From: Salmonella enterica subsp. enterica serovar Choleraesuis
GTDB lineage: Bacteria; Pseudomonadota; Gammaproteobacteria; Enterobacterales; Enterobacteriaceae
NCBI GenBank assembly: GCA_022846635.1
Contig: AP025685.1
Location: 1,426,001-1,490,000, forward strand
Length of the DNA stretch: 64,000 bases
Reading direction: 5' to 3'
Shown here piece after piece: positions 1 through 10,105 of the stretch. The first letter of the stretch is position 1. Each line of letters opens with the position of its first letter. The position numbers and the translations under genes are program-made. The notes beneath the pieces were generated by a model. That model made no database searches. It saw only the letters and a list, made by a program, of their open reading frames with translations, and was not told the origin of the DNA.

Positions 1-1
1 A

Positions 2-1072
2 ATCAGCGCCAACGACAGTGATCTGAATGGTGAGGTTAATCTGGTTTTAGGCGATACCCCTGATTGGGATATCTCATTAAGCTCGCAGCGGCTGAACTTC
101 GACAATCTGTTGGTCATGCGTAATATCGGCCCTGTGAATCAGCAGACCAGCCAGCCGCAGGCTCGCGTGGTACCGCGACCGGTTATTGCCAGCGCTGTTC
201 CAGATGACGATCTTACAGGCTTAACCTCTTTTAACGCCCAGTTTGCTTTAAGTGCCGCAAGTACCCAATGGCGCGGTCTGCAACTGAGTAACCTGGATGC
301 ACGTATGAGCAACCAGGGGGGAGTACTGGATATCGCCTCCCTGCAAGGTAAATTGTCAGGTGGCAATTTCTCACTGCCAGGCACCATTAATGCCCGCAGC
401 CAGCCGGCACAGATTTCACTGGCACCTACGCTGGAAAATGTCGATCTGGCACCTTTGCTTGCCGCCTTTAATTATCCGCAGGCCTTGACCGGCAGGATAA
501 CGATGAAAGGCAATCTTAGCGGTAATGAGCTTGATGCTAATAACTTCCTAAGTCAGTGGCAGGGGAGTGCTGAAGCCAGCGTTTCCAATCTGCGCCTGGA
601 AGGTATGAATTTCCTGATGTTGGTCCAGCAAGCGATTGCGCGAACCAATGATAAAGATATTGAACAGCAGCATAGCGACGATAATGCCACGGCATTAAAA
701 GTATTTAGCACAGTGATGCACCTCGACCATGGCAAGCTTGAGCTTTCCGATATGGTCGGCGAGTCGCCGCTGCTGGCTTTAACGGGTAACGGACGTCTGG
801 ATTTAGTGAAGCAACAATGTGACACCGAATTTGCTATTCGCGCCACTCCGGCATGGAAAGGGGATGCGGATCTGGTTGCTGCGTTGCAACGAAACCCCCT
901 GCCATTACGGGTGTTTGGGCCGTGGCAGGCGTTAAACTATCATCTCGATGTGGATCGCGAGCTGCGTAAAAACCTGCAAAATGAAGCGAAACAGCGCCTC
1001 AAAAACTGGATTGATCGTAATAAAGGTAGCCAGCGTGCCAAGGACGCCAGCGAAATCCTAAACGCTAAATAA
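2..1072 (+). CDS. asmA: AsmA family outer-membrane assembly protein, C-terminal part (5' end outside window)
   Basis: The reading frame is open from base 2, so the gene starts before the window and only the last 356 codons are seen. The residues match the C-terminal region of AsmA, an inner-membrane-anchored, mostly periplasmic protein of the AsmA/YhdP/TamB group linked to envelope lipid homeostasis and porin assembly. The visible part has the alternating beta-rich pattern of that group and ends in a basic, Lys/Arg-rich tail. An apparent internal TTG start at 110 is not the true start. A strong terminator follows 15 bases after the stop. The next gene, yegH, is convergent, as in E. coli. Confidence 0.93.
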   Translation: MSANDSDLNGEVNLVLGDTPDWDISLSSQRLNFDNLLVMRNIGPVNQQTSQPQARVVPRPVIASAVPDDDLTGLTSFNAQFALSAASTQWRGLQLSNLDARMSNQGGVLDIASLQGKLSGGNFSLPGTINARSQPAQISLAPTLENVDLAPLLAAFNYPQALTGRITMKGNLSGNELDANNFLSQWQGSAEASVSNLRLEGMNFLMLVQQAIARTNDKDIEQQHSDDNATALKVFSTVMHLDHGKLELSDMVGESPLLALTGNGRLDLVKQQCDTEFAIRATPAWKGDADLVAALQRNPLPLRVFGPWQALNYHLDVDRELRKNLQNEAKQRLKNWIDRNKGSQRAKDASEILNAK

Positions 1073-1086
1073 GCTTTAATCTCAGA

Positions 1087-1115
1087 AAAGGGCCGCAAAA
1101 TGCGGCCCTTTTTTT
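1087..1115 (+). terminator. Rho-independent terminator of asmA
   Basis: A GC-rich hairpin with arms AAAGGGCCGC and GCGGCCCTTT around a short A-rich loop, followed by a T-run. It sits 15 bases past the asmA stop. The A-run before the stem could make it work for convergent yegH as well. Confidence 0.9.
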
Positions 1116-1266
1116 GTTGGCAACATTACGCTTTATGAGTTTGGCAGGAACTATCTGCATTTATTAGCCAACAGATACACGATATATGCGAGTATCTGGG
1201 GCGATATGTGCTAACTCGCTATCTTCAGAGCCGCAGACACGATTTACGGCCTCGAGGGAAGGGAGG

Positions 1267-2850
1267 TTAAAGCTCCGCATCATCCATGCTATCAGTTTTA
1301 AGCGGAAAAATTTGCACCTGTAGTACCCGTCGGTTATCCACCTGCAAAGTACGAATCCGATAATCACCGATTTTCAGCTCCTCACCGGCTTCAGGAACAT
1401 GCTGGAGATGCTCCATCAGCAGACCCGCGATAGTGTGATATTCACGTTTCTCATCGAGCGGTAGTGGTACATGTTGCACCAGGTCATCCAGCGGCATATG
1501 ACCATCGACCAGCCAGCTGCCGTCAGCCTGACGCTCAATATCATGGCGGGCATCACGCTCATCCACCTCATTAGGTAGATTCCCGGCAATAGTTTCCATC
1601 ACATCGCTAAGTGTGACTATCCCCTCTACCGAACCAAACTCATCCACTACAAATGCAAAGTGAGTCCGCGCACTGCGGAACTGCTCAAGTGCAGGTAACA
1701 GAGGTAATACCTCGGGGAAAACCAGTGGCTGTCGAATCAGGGCCTCAAGATCGAGTGGCTCGCCGCGTAATTGCTGGTGAAGCAGATCGATAATATGAAT
1801 CACGCCAAGCGGATTGTCGTCTTCACCGCCAGTCACAACCATACGTGTGTGGTGATTTTTCTCCAGCAGCGCTCGGCTTTCCTCAATGGGGGCATCAATA
1901 CGGATATGCTCAATATCATGCCGCGAGGTCATAATGCTGCTGACTGAACGCTGATTCAGATTTAAAACCCGCTCGATCATTTTTCGCTCCTGAGGGGCGA
2001 AAATTGCCTCTTCAGCGTCGTGATCGGCAATCAAAGATGATGTTTCTGCATCAAGTTCTGCATCCTCTTTGCGACCGTTAAGCAGGCGCAGAACGGCTTC
2101 AGCAGTGCGCTGGCGCAGGCTTAAATCGGCGGATAGAAAGCGCCGACGGTTGAAATTAGCCAGCTGATTGAGAGCTTCAATCATCACAGAGAAGCCGATA
2201 GCCGCATACAAATACCCTTTCGGAATATGGAAACCAAACCCTTCGGCAATAAGGCTAAAACCAATCATCAGCAAGAAGCTAAGACAGAGAATAACGATAG
2301 TTGGATGGCTGTTAACGAAGCGAGTGAGCGGTTTACTGGCCAATAGCATCAGAGAGATGGCGATAATCACGGCGGTCATCATGACCCACAGATGTTCAAC
2401 CATACCCACAGCGGTAATAACCGAGTCTAATGAGAAAATGGCGTCCAGTACGACGATCTGAGCCACGACTCCCCAAAAGCGTGCGCCGCGCTGCTGGCCA
2501 GACTCCTCGCTATCTTTGCCCTCTAGCCGTTCATTCAGCTCAACGGTTGCTTTAAACAGTAAGAACAGACCGCCAAACAGCATGATGAGATCGCGGGCGC
2601 TAAAGCTCAGCTCGCCAAAATTGACTACCGGTTTTGTAAGTGTGACCAGCCAGGATATGGAGGCCAGCAGCCCCAGGCGCATCACCATCGCCAGCAATAG
2701 GCCGGTAATGCGGGCCCGATCCCGCTGTGCTGGTGGCAGTTTCTCCGCCAAAATGGCGATAAAAACCAGATTATCGATGCCCAGAACCAGCTCCAGTACG
2801 ACAAGCGTTACCAGACCGGCCCAGATGGTGGGATCTGCAACCCATTCCAT
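1267..2850 (-). CDS. yegH: YegH, TerC-family membrane protein with CBS and CorC domains
   Basis: The product is 527 aa. Residues 1-235 are a TerC-type membrane domain with about seven hydrophobic segments and the family signature [11 protein letters not shown] near the N terminus. Two CBS modules follow at about 300-420, then a CorC/HlyC transporter-associated domain. The family is associated with metal-ion efflux or resistance, but the substrate of YegH is not established. I chose the ATG at 2850 (MEWVADPT) because homologues begin there, although the frame is open 24 codons further upstream. The gene is convergent with asmA, as in E. coli. The colanic-acid genes expected beyond yegH in E. 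coli are missing. Confidence 0.93.
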   Translation of the reverse strand: MEWVADPTIWAGLVTLVVLELVLGIDNLVFIAILAEKLPPAQRDRARITGLLLAMVMRLGLLASISWLVTLTKPVVNFGELSFSARDLIMLFGGLFLLFKATVELNERLEGKDSEESGQQRGARFWGVVAQIVVLDAIFSLDSVITAVGMVEHLWVMMTAVIIAISLMLLASKPLTRFVNSHPTIVILCLSFLLMIGFSLIAEGFGFHIPKGYLYAAIGFSVMIEALNQLANFNRRRFLSADLSLRQRTAEAVLRLLNGRKEDAELDAETSSLIADHDAEEAIFAPQERKMIERVLNLNQRSVSSIMTSRHDIEHIRIDAPIEESRALLEKNHHTRMVVTGGEDDNPLGVIHIIDLLHQQLRGEPLDLEALIRQPLVFPEVLPLLPALEQFRSARTHFAFVVDEFGSVEGIVTLSDVMETIAGNLPNEVDERDARHDIERQADGSWLVDGHMPLDDLVQHVPLPLDEKREYHTIAGLLMEHLQHVPEAGEELKIGDYRIRTLQVDNRRVLQVQIFPLKTDSMDDAEL

Positions 2851-3186
2851 AGTGTGATTCAAACCTTCTAAGACATTAAGACTAATGGTGGTAATGATGG
2901 ATGGGCAGGGCGTGAAAAGCAATGCTCAGGGCGGGGAGGGGCACATGCGTTTTTACAAAAAATTAGGAACAAGATTAATTCGTGTACACAGGATTTATCT
3001 CAACTATAACATTTGACTAAAAATTGGTATCAAAAACAAATGGTAGAGTAAATTTTACTAGGCTGATGATGGAATTAAGCTGGTAAAACCTTATAATCTT
3101 ATGCCATCTGTCGGGCTGCACGTAGTGTGCTTGAGCACTTTTTGATATTGCATCCTGTTATTACGCTTCGTAAGGCAAAAAACTAC
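2851..3186. other. Intergenic region between divergent yegH and gne
   Basis: These 336 bases contain no supportable gene. They should hold the yegH promoter on the minus strand and the gne-galF promoter on the plus strand. A TATAAT hexamer at 3092-3097 is a candidate -10 box for gne, but its -35 is weak. A TTGACT at 3014-3019 is another possible -35. This is where the colanic-acid cluster sits in E. coli; no remnant of it is visible. Confidence 0.5.
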
Positions 3187-4182
3187 ATGAACGAAAAGGT
3201 CATTTTCATTGGCGCATCAGGATTTGTTGGGACTCGTCTGATAGAGACGAGTAAAGAAGAGTTTGATATTAAAAATCTGGATAAAAACCAGAGTCACTTC
3301 TACCCAGAAATGACGGTGATTGGCGACATTCGTGAACAGCAGAGTGTAGATGATGCCCTTGCGGGACAAAAAACAGTGGTACTCCTGGCAGCAGAACACC
3401 GTGATGACGTAAGTCCGGTATCTCTCTATTTTGATGTAAATGTTGAAGGGACTCGTAAGGTCTTGTCTGCAATGGAAAAAAATGGTGTTAACAACATCAT
3501 CTTCACTAGTTCTGTTGCAGTTTATGGTCTAAATAAAACCAATCCAAATGAGCAGCATCCTCACGATCCATTCAATCATTATGGTAAGAGCAAATGGCAA
3601 GCCGAAGAAGTTTTGAGAGAATGGTATAACAGATCTCCAGAGACCCGCTCCCTTACAATTATCCGACCAACAGTAATTTTTGGTGAACGCAATCGTGGAA
3701 ATGTCTATAACCTGCTGCGACAAATTGCCAGCGGTAAGTTTGCTATGGTGGGTAAAGGTACGAATTACAAATCGATGGCTTACATTGGAAACATCGTAGA
3801 GTTTATTAAATATAAACTTAAGAATGTCCATTCAGGCTATGAGGTTTATAACTATGTCGATAAACCTGATATGAATATGAACCAATTAGTACATCAGGTA
3901 GAAGAAAGTTTAGATAAAAAGATCCCGTCAACCCATATTCCATATCCGGTGGGTATGCTTGGTGGCTACTGCTTTGATATTATAAGCAAAATTACAGGCA
4001 AGAAGTTTGCTATCAGTTCTGTAAGGGTTAAAAAATTCTGTGCTACGACACAGTTTGATGCAACCAAAGTGCACTCTTCAGGTTTCGTAGCTCCATACAC
4101 TCTTGGCGAAGGGCTGGATAGAACTCTACAGTATGAGTTTGTTGCACCTAAAAAAGACGATATTACATTTATTACTGAATAA
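3187..4182 (+). CDS. gne: UDP-N-acetylglucosamine 4-epimerase (Gne-like SDR epimerase)
   Basis: A 331-aa extended short-chain dehydrogenase/reductase. The N-terminal NAD-binding glycine motif is G9-x-x-G12-x-x-G15 and the catalytic pair is Y132-x3-K136, with serines at 108-109. Genes of this type directly upstream of galF are known in E. coli O-antigen loci, where Gne interconverts UDP-GlcNAc and UDP-GalNAc. The ATG at 3187 gives the usual length; the frame is open 20 codons upstream, but that extension has no homologous look. Cytoplasmic, supplying an O-unit sugar nucleotide. Base composition is lower in GC than the flanks, though less so than the O-antigen genes. A related hexose epimerase role is possible. 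Confidence 0.8.
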   Translation: MNEKVIFIGASGFVGTRLIETSKEEFDIKNLDKNQSHFYPEMTVIGDIREQQSVDDALAGQKTVVLLAAEHRDDVSPVSLYFDVNVEGTRKVLSAMEKNGVNNIIFTSSVAVYGLNKTNPNEQHPHDPFNHYGKSKWQAEEVLREWYNRSPETRSLTIIRPTVIFGERNRGNVYNLLRQIASGKFAMVGKGTNYKSMAYIGNIVEFIKYKLKNVHSGYEVYNYVDKPDMNMNQLVHQVEESLDKKIPSTHIPYPVGMLGGYCFDIISKITGKKFAISSVRVKKFCATTQFDATKVHSSGFVAPYTLGEGLDRTLQYEFVAPKKDDITFITE

Positions 4183-4311
4183 CTGGATGGCAGGGACAGC
4201 GTTGGCAGGCCGGATGACTTTTTTAATGATAGCCAGTGCTGTAATGACATTTTGATATAAGCTCGGAACTAATGCCATGCTGGCGTAAAACTGAGCTTTT
4301 AAGGTGGTAGA

Positions 4312-5205
4312 ATGGTCAATCTTAAAGCAGTGATTCCTGTAGCCGGACTGGGTATGCATATGTTGCCAGCAACAAAGGCAATTCCTAAAGAGATGCTCCC
4401 TATCGTCGATAAGCCAATGATTCAATACATTGTTGATGAGATTGTGGCTGCCGGCATCAAAGAAATTGTATTAGTTACCCACTCATCTAAAAATGCGGTC
4501 GAAAACCACTTCGATACCTCATATGAGCTGGAGTCGCTGCTGGAGCAGCGCGTAAAACGCCAGCTACTCACGGAAGTAAAAAACATCTGTCCTCCGGGCG
4601 TCACCATCATGAACGTTCGGCAGGGACATCCGTTGGGATTAGGTCACTCGATCATGTGTGCGCGCCCAGCAGTTGGAGATAACCCATTTGTCGTTGTTTT
4701 GCCGGATGTTGTCCTGGACAATGCCAGTGCGGACCCTCTGCGTTACAACCTATCGGCAATGATCGCCCGTTTCAACGATACAGGCCGTAGTCAGGTATTA
4801 GCCAAGCGTATGAGCGGAGATCTTTCTGAATATTCAGTGATTGCTACCGATGAGCCGCTGGACGAAGAAGGTAAAGTTGCCCGCATCGAAGATTTCATCG
4901 AAAAACCAGATCAGCCTCAGACTCTTAATTCCGATCTTATGGCGGTAGGTCGTTACGTCCTGTCCGCTAATATCTGGCCAGAATTGGAAAAAACTCAGGC
5001 TGGTGCCTGGGGGCGTATTCAGTTGACCGATGCTATTGCTGAACTAAATAGGAAAGAACCGGTTGAAGCTATGTTAATGTCAGGGGATAGTTTCGACTGC
5101 GGTAAGAAAATGGGCTATATGCAGGCATTTGTCACTTACGGTTTACGCAATCGCAAAGAGGGTGACAAGCTACGCGCGAGTATTAAAAAAATGCTTGTAA
5201 AGTGA
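4312..5205 (+). CDS. galF: GalF, UTP-glucose-1-phosphate uridylyltransferase paralogue
   Basis: 297 aa, full length for the GalU/GalF family and very close to enterobacterial GalF. The nucleotide-binding loop near residue 12 reads [10 protein letters not shown], whereas active GalU has T-R in place of M-H; this substitution is characteristic of GalF, which has little activity alone and modulates GalU. In enterobacteria galF marks the left border of O-antigen and capsule clusters, and here the JUMPstart element follows it. The ATG at 4312 has a plausible upstream AAGGTGG ribosome-binding site. Confidence 0.96.
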   Translation: MVNLKAVIPVAGLGMHMLPATKAIPKEMLPIVDKPMIQYIVDEIVAAGIKEIVLVTHSSKNAVENHFDTSYELESLLEQRVKRQLLTEVKNICPPGVTIMNVRQGHPLGLGHSIMCARPAVGDNPFVVVLPDVVLDNASADPLRYNLSAMIARFNDTGRSQVLAKRMSGDLSEYSVIATDEPLDEEGKVARIEDFIEKPDQPQTLNSDLMAVGRYVLSANIWPELEKTQAGAWGRIQLTDAIAELNRKEPVEAMLMSGDSFDCGKKMGYMQAFVTYGLRNRKEGDKLRASIKKMLVK

Positions 5206-5231
5206 AGGAATAATTTCACTAAAAACCGATA

Positions 5232-5260
5232 CGGCAGTGCTAGATGCAAGGCACTGCTAT
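5232..5260 (+). terminator. Possible weak terminator after galF
   Basis: An inverted repeat with arms GCAGTGC and GCACTGC (5234-5240, 5251-5257) is followed by TATTTATTTG, a poor T-tract. It lies between the galF stop and JUMPstart and may limit read-through into the O-antigen operon. Confidence 0.45.
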
Positions 5261-5315
5261 TTATTTGTCAACTAGCTGAAAAATCAACTGCAAGTTTGGG
5301 TTGTACATAGCGGTA

Positions 5316-5354
5316 ACGTGTACTGGTAGCTGTTGAGCCAGGGGCGGTAGCTTG
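5316..5354 (+). promoter_or_regulatory. JUMPstart element with ops (RfaH recruitment) site
   Basis: The 39 bases here match the JUMPstart sequence found upstream of enterobacterial O-antigen and capsule operons. It contains the block CTGGTAGCTGTTGAGCCAGG and the ops core GGCGGTAG at 5343-5350. In known systems, ops pauses RNA polymerase and recruits the antiterminator RfaH, which lets long polysaccharide operons be transcribed fully. The first cluster gene starts 29 bases downstream. Confidence 0.93.
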
Positions 5355-5382
5355 TTTATTATAAATTTCATCTGAGATACTC

Positions 5383-5778
5383 ATGAAAAAGATAATTACA
5401 TTTGGAACTTTTGATGTTTTTCATATTGGGCATATTAATATTCTAGAGCGTGCAGCAGCATATGGTAATCATCTCACAGTAGGTGTTTCATCTGATGAAT
5501 TAAATTTCTCTAAAAAACAACGATATCCAATTTATACCCAACAAGATAGGATGAAAATTATTTCTTCAATGAAGGTTGTTGACGATGTTTTCTTAGAAGA
5601 GTCTTTAGATAAAAAACTTGACTACATCAAAAAATACGGGGCCGATATTTTAATTATGGGGGATGATTGGCTTGGAAAATTTGATTGGGTAAAAACTGAT
5701 TGTGATGTTATTTATTTGCCAAGAACACCATCAATATCCACTACTGAAATAATTGAAGTAGTAAAAACTTTAAGATAA
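5383..5778 (+). CDS. tagD: Glycerol-3-phosphate cytidylyltransferase (CDP-glycerol synthesis)
   Basis: 131 aa, the normal length for the TagD/Gct family. It carries the cytidylyltransferase signature with H14-x-G-H17 and, near the C terminus, the R-T-x-S-I-S-T-T motif that binds CTP and phosphate. It should make CDP-glycerol from CTP and sn-glycerol 3-phosphate in the cytoplasm. Being first in the O-antigen operon and two genes before a LicD-type transferase, it probably supplies the glycerol-phosphate decoration of the O unit. In O-antigen loci this gene is often called gct. It is strongly AT-rich compared with galF. The ATG at 5383 follows a weak GAGA ribosome-binding site. Confidence 0.9.
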   Translation: MKKIITFGTFDVFHIGHINILERAAAYGNHLTVGVSSDELNFSKKQRYPIYTQQDRMKIISSMKVVDDVFLEESLDKKLDYIKKYGADILIMGDDWLGKFDWVKTDCDVIYLPRTPSISTTEIIEVVKTLR

Positions 5779-5785
5779 TGTTGGG

Positions 5786-7036
5786 ATGATTGTGGCTAAT
5801 AATATGCGTTTGGCAAAAAATATACTTGCCTTGGTAGCAGTTCAATTTACTAACTATATTGCACCTCTTCTAGTACTGCCCTATCTAACCAGGACCTTAT
5901 CTGTCGAACAATTTGGTGTTGTAGTTTTATCATTCTCTATTTGTAGTATTGCATTAATAGTAACAGATTTCGGTTTTGGTCTGTCTGGTTCATATTGGAT
6001 CTCACTGAACTCGCAAAATAAAAAAAAGGTAGCTGAATATATCGGCGGGGTTCTTATTTTTAAAGTACTATTGGTTATTATTATATTAATAGCCATTAGT
6101 GCGTATCTCTTTTTTTGGCAACCTGTTTTTTTTCATGATTATAAGTTGCTCGCAGGAATTTTATTTACAGTACTATTTCAATCATTTCAGATAATATGGT
6201 TTTTTCAAGGGATTGAAAAAATGAAAAATGTTACCATGATAATGGTTTCATCGAAGATAGTATATGTAATCAGCATAATGTGTTTAGTAAACACTAATAA
6301 TGAGTCAGGTGTTGTTCTTATTTGCCTGGCGGGCAGCGCACTCATTTCTGCTATTTTAAGTATTATTCGCGTTTATAAAGAATCATATGCAATATCAATA
6401 CCTAATGTTCTATTTTTTAAGGAAATTGTCAGCGCAAGCTTGAGTTTTTTTATATCTCGTGCAGCTGTGGGAATTTATACAAGCGCTAGTGCATTTATTG
6501 TGGGCACCTTTAGTGGACTACAACAAGCTGCATTGTATTCAAGTGCCGAGAAGTTGTATCAAGCAGGCCAGAGTGCATCATCTCCAATAAGCCAAGCGTT
6601 GTTTCCCTATTTGACAAGATCTAAAGACAGCAAGATGTTATATAAATTTATTATAGTTTTGCTTCCTCTTTTAATTCTTATGGTAGGTGTATGCGAGATT
6701 TATGCACAAGAAATACTGAGAATTTTTTACGGAGAGAAATACATAGATGCAGTTCCAGTACTAAGAGTTTTTCTTATCACATCAGTGTTTACTTTTGTAA
6801 GTGTAAATATTGGTTACCCTGCCTTTGCAATTTATGATAAGTTAAAATTAGTAAATTTATCTGTGTATATAGCTGCAGTGATGCACTTTTTTGGATTAAT
6901 ATTCTTGTATCTAACTGATAACATTCATGCCTTGTCTGTCGCGATTTGTGTTTGCATTGTTGAATGTATGGTTTTGATTATGAGGATCGTAATGTTCACT
7001 TATATCAGGAATAAAAATGCCGCAATCAAAGCTTGA
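5786..7036 (+). CDS. wzx: O-antigen flippase Wzx
   Basis: 416 aa with about twelve hydrophobic segments from end to end and the layout of the polysaccharide-biosynthesis (MOP/PST) flippase family, including the N-terminal LAVLPYLTRTLSxEQFG-type region. It should move undecaprenyl-pyrophosphate-linked O units across the inner membrane. Very low GC content, as is usual for wzx. It starts 7 bases after the tagD stop and its end overlaps the next gene by 20 bases, so the cluster is a tightly packed operon. Wzx proteins vary widely, so the assignment rests on topology and context as well as residual similarity. Confidence 0.88.
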   Translation: MIVANNMRLAKNILALVAVQFTNYIAPLLVLPYLTRTLSVEQFGVVVLSFSICSIALIVTDFGFGLSGSYWISLNSQNKKKVAEYIGGVLIFKVLLVIIILIAISAYLFFWQPVFFHDYKLLAGILFTVLFQSFQIIWFFQGIEKMKNVTMIMVSSKIVYVISIMCLVNTNNESGVVLICLAGSALISAILSIIRVYKESYAISIPNVLFFKEIVSASLSFFISRAAVGIYTSASAFIVGTFSGLQQAALYSSAEKLYQAGQSASSPISQALFPYLTRSKDSKMLYKFIIVLLPLLILMVGVCEIYAQEILRIFYGEKYIDAVPVLRVFLITSVFTFVSVNIGYPAFAIYDKLKLVNLSVYIAAVMHFFGLIFLYLTDNIHALSVAICVCIVECMVLIMRIVMFTYIRNKNAAIKA

Positions 7037-7835
7037 TTTTATTCAGCATGAAATGCTTAGAATTGCTCTAAGCTTCCATCATTTTTGTGAAGAGAATAAT
7101 TTAAAATATGCAATTTGCGGAGGAACATTACTGGGAGCTGTTAGGCATAAAAATTTTATTCCATGGGACGATGATTTTGACGTTTTCATGCCAAGAGGTG
7201 ATTTTGAACGTTTTTTGGAAATATGGAAAGATCATAATGATATTGAGCTAAAAAAAAATGGGGATAGTGATTATTATAAAATAGCAACGCCAGCCAAATT
7301 ACATAATCCAAAAACAAAAGTAATAGAATTGAATGAAATTGAGAACGGTGTAAGTGACTCTTTTTTGAATCATGGAATATTCATTGATGTTTTCCCAATT
7401 GATTTTTATCCAGATAATAAAATAGGCGCAATGCTTAATAATTATATTGGAAAGATTAATATCAAAAAGTCTTTATCTCGTTTCCCTATGCATACATTAT
7501 CCTGGCGACATAGGAAAGTAATTTCAATATTTAAATATATACCTCAATACGTAATTGATAAAATTGTGGATGTTGGCCTGAATCAAGTTAGGGAGAATTC
7601 ACTTGGTAAGATAGGATATGGTGTTGAATCCGCTATAACTAATTTATGGGTTGATGCAGATGTTATTTTTCCATTTAAAAAAGTTAAATGCATTGCGGGG
7701 CATGAGTTTTATATGCCGGCACAACCGGAAGCTTATCTGGCTCATAGATTCGGTGATTTTATGACGTTACCTCCTAAGGATAAACAGTTTAGTCATATTT
7801 GTAAACTTTATGTTAATGGGGAAGAATATATCTAG
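7017..7835 (+). CDS. LicD-family phosphotransferase (probable glycerophosphate transfer to O antigen)
   Basis: 272 aa matching the LicD family. The nucleotidyltransferase-like core GGTLLGAVRH lies near residue 36, followed by the metal-binding acidic motif WDDDFD near residue 50. Members transfer phosphocholine, ribitol phosphate or glycerol phosphate from CDP-activated donors to glycans. A CDP-glycerol synthase gene sits two places upstream, and no choline uptake or activation genes (licABC) are seen, so I infer CDP-glycerol as donor. The start overlaps wzx by 20 bases, implying translational coupling. The protein should act on the cytoplasmic face of the inner membrane. Confidence 0.85.
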   Translation: MPQSKLDFIQHEMLRIALSFHHFCEENNLKYAICGGTLLGAVRHKNFIPWDDDFDVFMPRGDFERFLEIWKDHNDIELKKNGDSDYYKIATPAKLHNPKTKVIELNEIENGVSDSFLNHGIFIDVFPIDFYPDNKIGAMLNNYIGKINIKKSLSRFPMHTLSWRHRKVISIFKYIPQYVIDKIVDVGLNQVRENSLGKIGYGVESAITNLWVDADVIFPFKKVKCIAGHEFYMPAQPEAYLAHRFGDFMTLPPKDKQFSHICKLYVNGEEYI

Positions 7836-9179
7836 ATGAGATTAAATATAAATATCCTAAACGGTACTTTTCTTTTAGGAACGCTAATTTTTACCTCGCT
7901 GCTATATTCTTTGACATTAATAAATATAGATACCTTTTATCTAATTAGCGTTTTGTCCGTAATTGTTGTTTTAGTCTTGCGAAAAAAGATTGACCTTAAG
8001 GTGCTTTTTTTCATAGCGTTATTAGTTTTTATTCTCGGAAGAGGCGTTTTAGGAGCGGTGGGATATAATGATTCTTTTTCTATAATGTGGGGAAAGGGTT
8101 ATGATCTTAATATTTTAGATGATAAGCAAAGTATTTTGTTTTTTTGGGCAATGTCTTTGTATGTCATATTTATAGCATTTTATTTTTTTGATGCCTCTAA
8201 TAAAAATAATAATGTTATTAATAATGAAGCTATAATAAATAAAAAATTCTATCATTATGTGTTTAATATTTGTTTCGTAATCTCATTAATTTTAATTCCT
8301 ATAAGCTCATACTCTAAGATTAGCGCTTTTTTAAGTGGAGGTTATTCTGGACTTTATGTTGGGCAAACTGAGTATAACTTCAGCTTTATGAGATTAATCA
8401 CTTTCCTAATGCCGCTAATGTTTTCTATTTGTTTGATTTTGAATAGTTCAAAATTGAACAAAAAATTTATTTTTGCATTATTTTTATTTTTACTAGCATC
8501 GTTAGTTGTAGGCCAGCGAGGTGCATTTGGTTCATGGATGCTGGTTTATCTTTGGTATATTATCGTATTTAAAAGAAAAAAAAATGCGTTTTTAAAATTA
8601 TGTATTATTGGCGGTATATGTATTCCATTATTTCAGTTTTTAGAAGCTTATCGAAGTGGTTTCGATGTAAATCAAAACATACTTTTTAGTTTCTTTAATA
8701 ATCAAGGAATGACATTTTTTATACCGTATTTTTATAAAGTAGTGGGGAATGCTCCTGTATCAACAATTATTGCAAGTATTTTCCCTGTTGGTGGCATTTT
8801 TCAGATCTTATCACTTACATCTCCTGAAACTGCAACAATTAGTAGTTGGGTAAGTTCTGGTCTAAGTTCAAATTTGTTTGAACAGGGCTATGGTGTTGGT
8901 AGTAGTATATTTGTCGAATTATTTGCATTGTCTGGGAATAATATGATTGTATATTGCTTGTTGTTGTTTTCGATGTTTTCTATTATTCAAGTCATTAGTA
9001 ATAAATCGCGGCAAGAAGTTTTTTTCTTGCTGATATTTGGACAAATCTTACCCTACATATTTTTGATGCCAAGGGGATCATTGAATCAAATAACCTCGCA
9101 GATCATCTATTCATCTATAATAATTTTTTTACTAAAGATATCTTATATTTTTGTGGTTAGGAAGAGAGCTTTAAAATGA
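7836..9179 (+). CDS. wzy: O-antigen polymerase Wzy
   Basis: 447 aa, highly hydrophobic, with around eleven or twelve membrane segments and a larger hydrophilic stretch at about residues 250-330, the usual outline of Wzy. It should polymerise O units on the periplasmic side, with chain length set by Wzz (14601-15602). It begins directly after the LicD stop, its end overlaps the next glycosyltransferase by 4 bases, and it is extremely AT-rich. Wzy sequences are barely conserved, so the call relies on topology and on being the only such protein in the cluster besides Wzx. Confidence 0.83.
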   Translation: MRLNINILNGTFLLGTLIFTSLLYSLTLINIDTFYLISVLSVIVVLVLRKKIDLKVLFFIALLVFILGRGVLGAVGYNDSFSIMWGKGYDLNILDDKQSILFFWAMSLYVIFIAFYFFDASNKNNNVINNEAIINKKFYHYVFNICFVISLILIPISSYSKISAFLSGGYSGLYVGQTEYNFSFMRLITFLMPLMFSICLILNSSKLNKKFIFALFLFLLASLVVGQRGAFGSWMLVYLWYIIVFKRKKNAFLKLCIIGGICIPLFQFLEAYRSGFDVNQNILFSFFNNQGMTFFIPYFYKVVGNAPVSTIIASIFPVGGIFQILSLTSPETATISSWVSSGLSSNLFEQGYGVGSSIFVELFALSGNNMIVYCLLLFSMFSIIQVISNKSRQEVFFLLIFGQILPYIFLMPRGSLNQITSQIIYSSIIIFLLKISYIFVVRKRALK

Positions 9180-10105
9180 ATGACCTTCCATTAATTAGTG
9201 TTTTAATGCCTGCTTATAATGTTGAGTGTTATATAGAAGAGGCTATTAATAGTCTTTTATGCCAATCGTATAAAAATATAGAAATAATTGCAGTTGATGA
9301 CTGTTCTACTGACTCGACCTTTTCTAAATTACAATCTCTTGCTGCTATTGATTCTCGGATTAAGCCTTTTAAAAAAGAGTATAATTCGGGTATTGTTGAT
9401 ACACTTAATATTGGGTTGACCTACTGCTCTGGCTGCTTCATTGCACGCATGGATGCTGATGATATTGCAGAGAAAAATCGTATAGAGCTTCAATATAATT
9501 TCCTCCTTGAAAACAGTGCAGTTGATATTGTTGGCTCAGCTACGACAACCATTGATATGTTTGGAAATCCCATCCAAGTTTCAAATGTTCCGGTAGGTCA
9601 AAAAAAAATATCATCAACAATTGCTTTGTTTTCCCCATGCTTTCATATTTGGCTTTGCAATAGAGAGATATATGATCGTCTCAATGGATACAGGAAACTT
9701 GCTCCAGCTGAGGATTATGATTTTTTACTTAGGGCTCAAACAGCAGGTTTCAAAATAGATAATATTCCACTTCCGTTGATGAAAATTCGTTGCCGTGATG
9801 GTAATACTGCTGACATTGCAGGATTAAAGCAGAGGAAAGCTCATAATTATGTTCTGCGATTATATCTTGAGAGAATCAAAAAAGGCAGTGATACATATTC
9901 GCATGAAAATTTTGAGAGAGCCGTGTGGTTTACACAATCTGAAGCTAAAAATTATAATAAATCTATTAGTTTGATAAAGTCAGGGTTTGGTAAAAAGAGT
10001 AAATTAGTAAGGAATATTTATTTTTTGAGAGCTGCGTTATCATCAAAGTGGCAATTCAAGTACTCACTAAATCGTTTATTATTTAAATTAAAATTAATGC
10101 AATGA
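9176..10105 (+). CDS. Family 2 glycosyltransferase
   Basis: 309 aa with an N-terminal GT-A fold. The opening strand SVLMPAYNVE, the VDDCSTDST nucleotide-binding loop and the DxD-type motif MDADD near residue 93 are all clear. It should add one sugar to the undecaprenyl-linked O unit at the cytoplasmic membrane surface. Donor and linkage cannot be read from sequence; the presence of Gne and GalE suggests Gal or GalNAc donors are needed. It overlaps both neighbouring genes by 4 bases (ATGA-type coupling). Confidence 0.88.
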   Translation: MNDLPLISVLMPAYNVECYIEEAINSLLCQSYKNIEIIAVDDCSTDSTFSKLQSLAAIDSRIKPFKKEYNSGIVDTLNIGLTYCSGCFIARMDADDIAEKNRIELQYNFLLENSAVDIVGSATTTIDMFGNPIQVSNVPVGQKKISSTIALFSPCFHIWLCNREIYDRLNGYRKLAPAEDYDFLLRAQTAGFKIDNIPLPLMKIRCRDGNTADIAGLKQRKAHNYVLRLYLERIKKGSDTYSHENFERAVWFTQSEAKNYNKSISLIKSGFGKKSKLVRNIYFLRAALSSKWQFKYSLNRLLFKLKLMQ

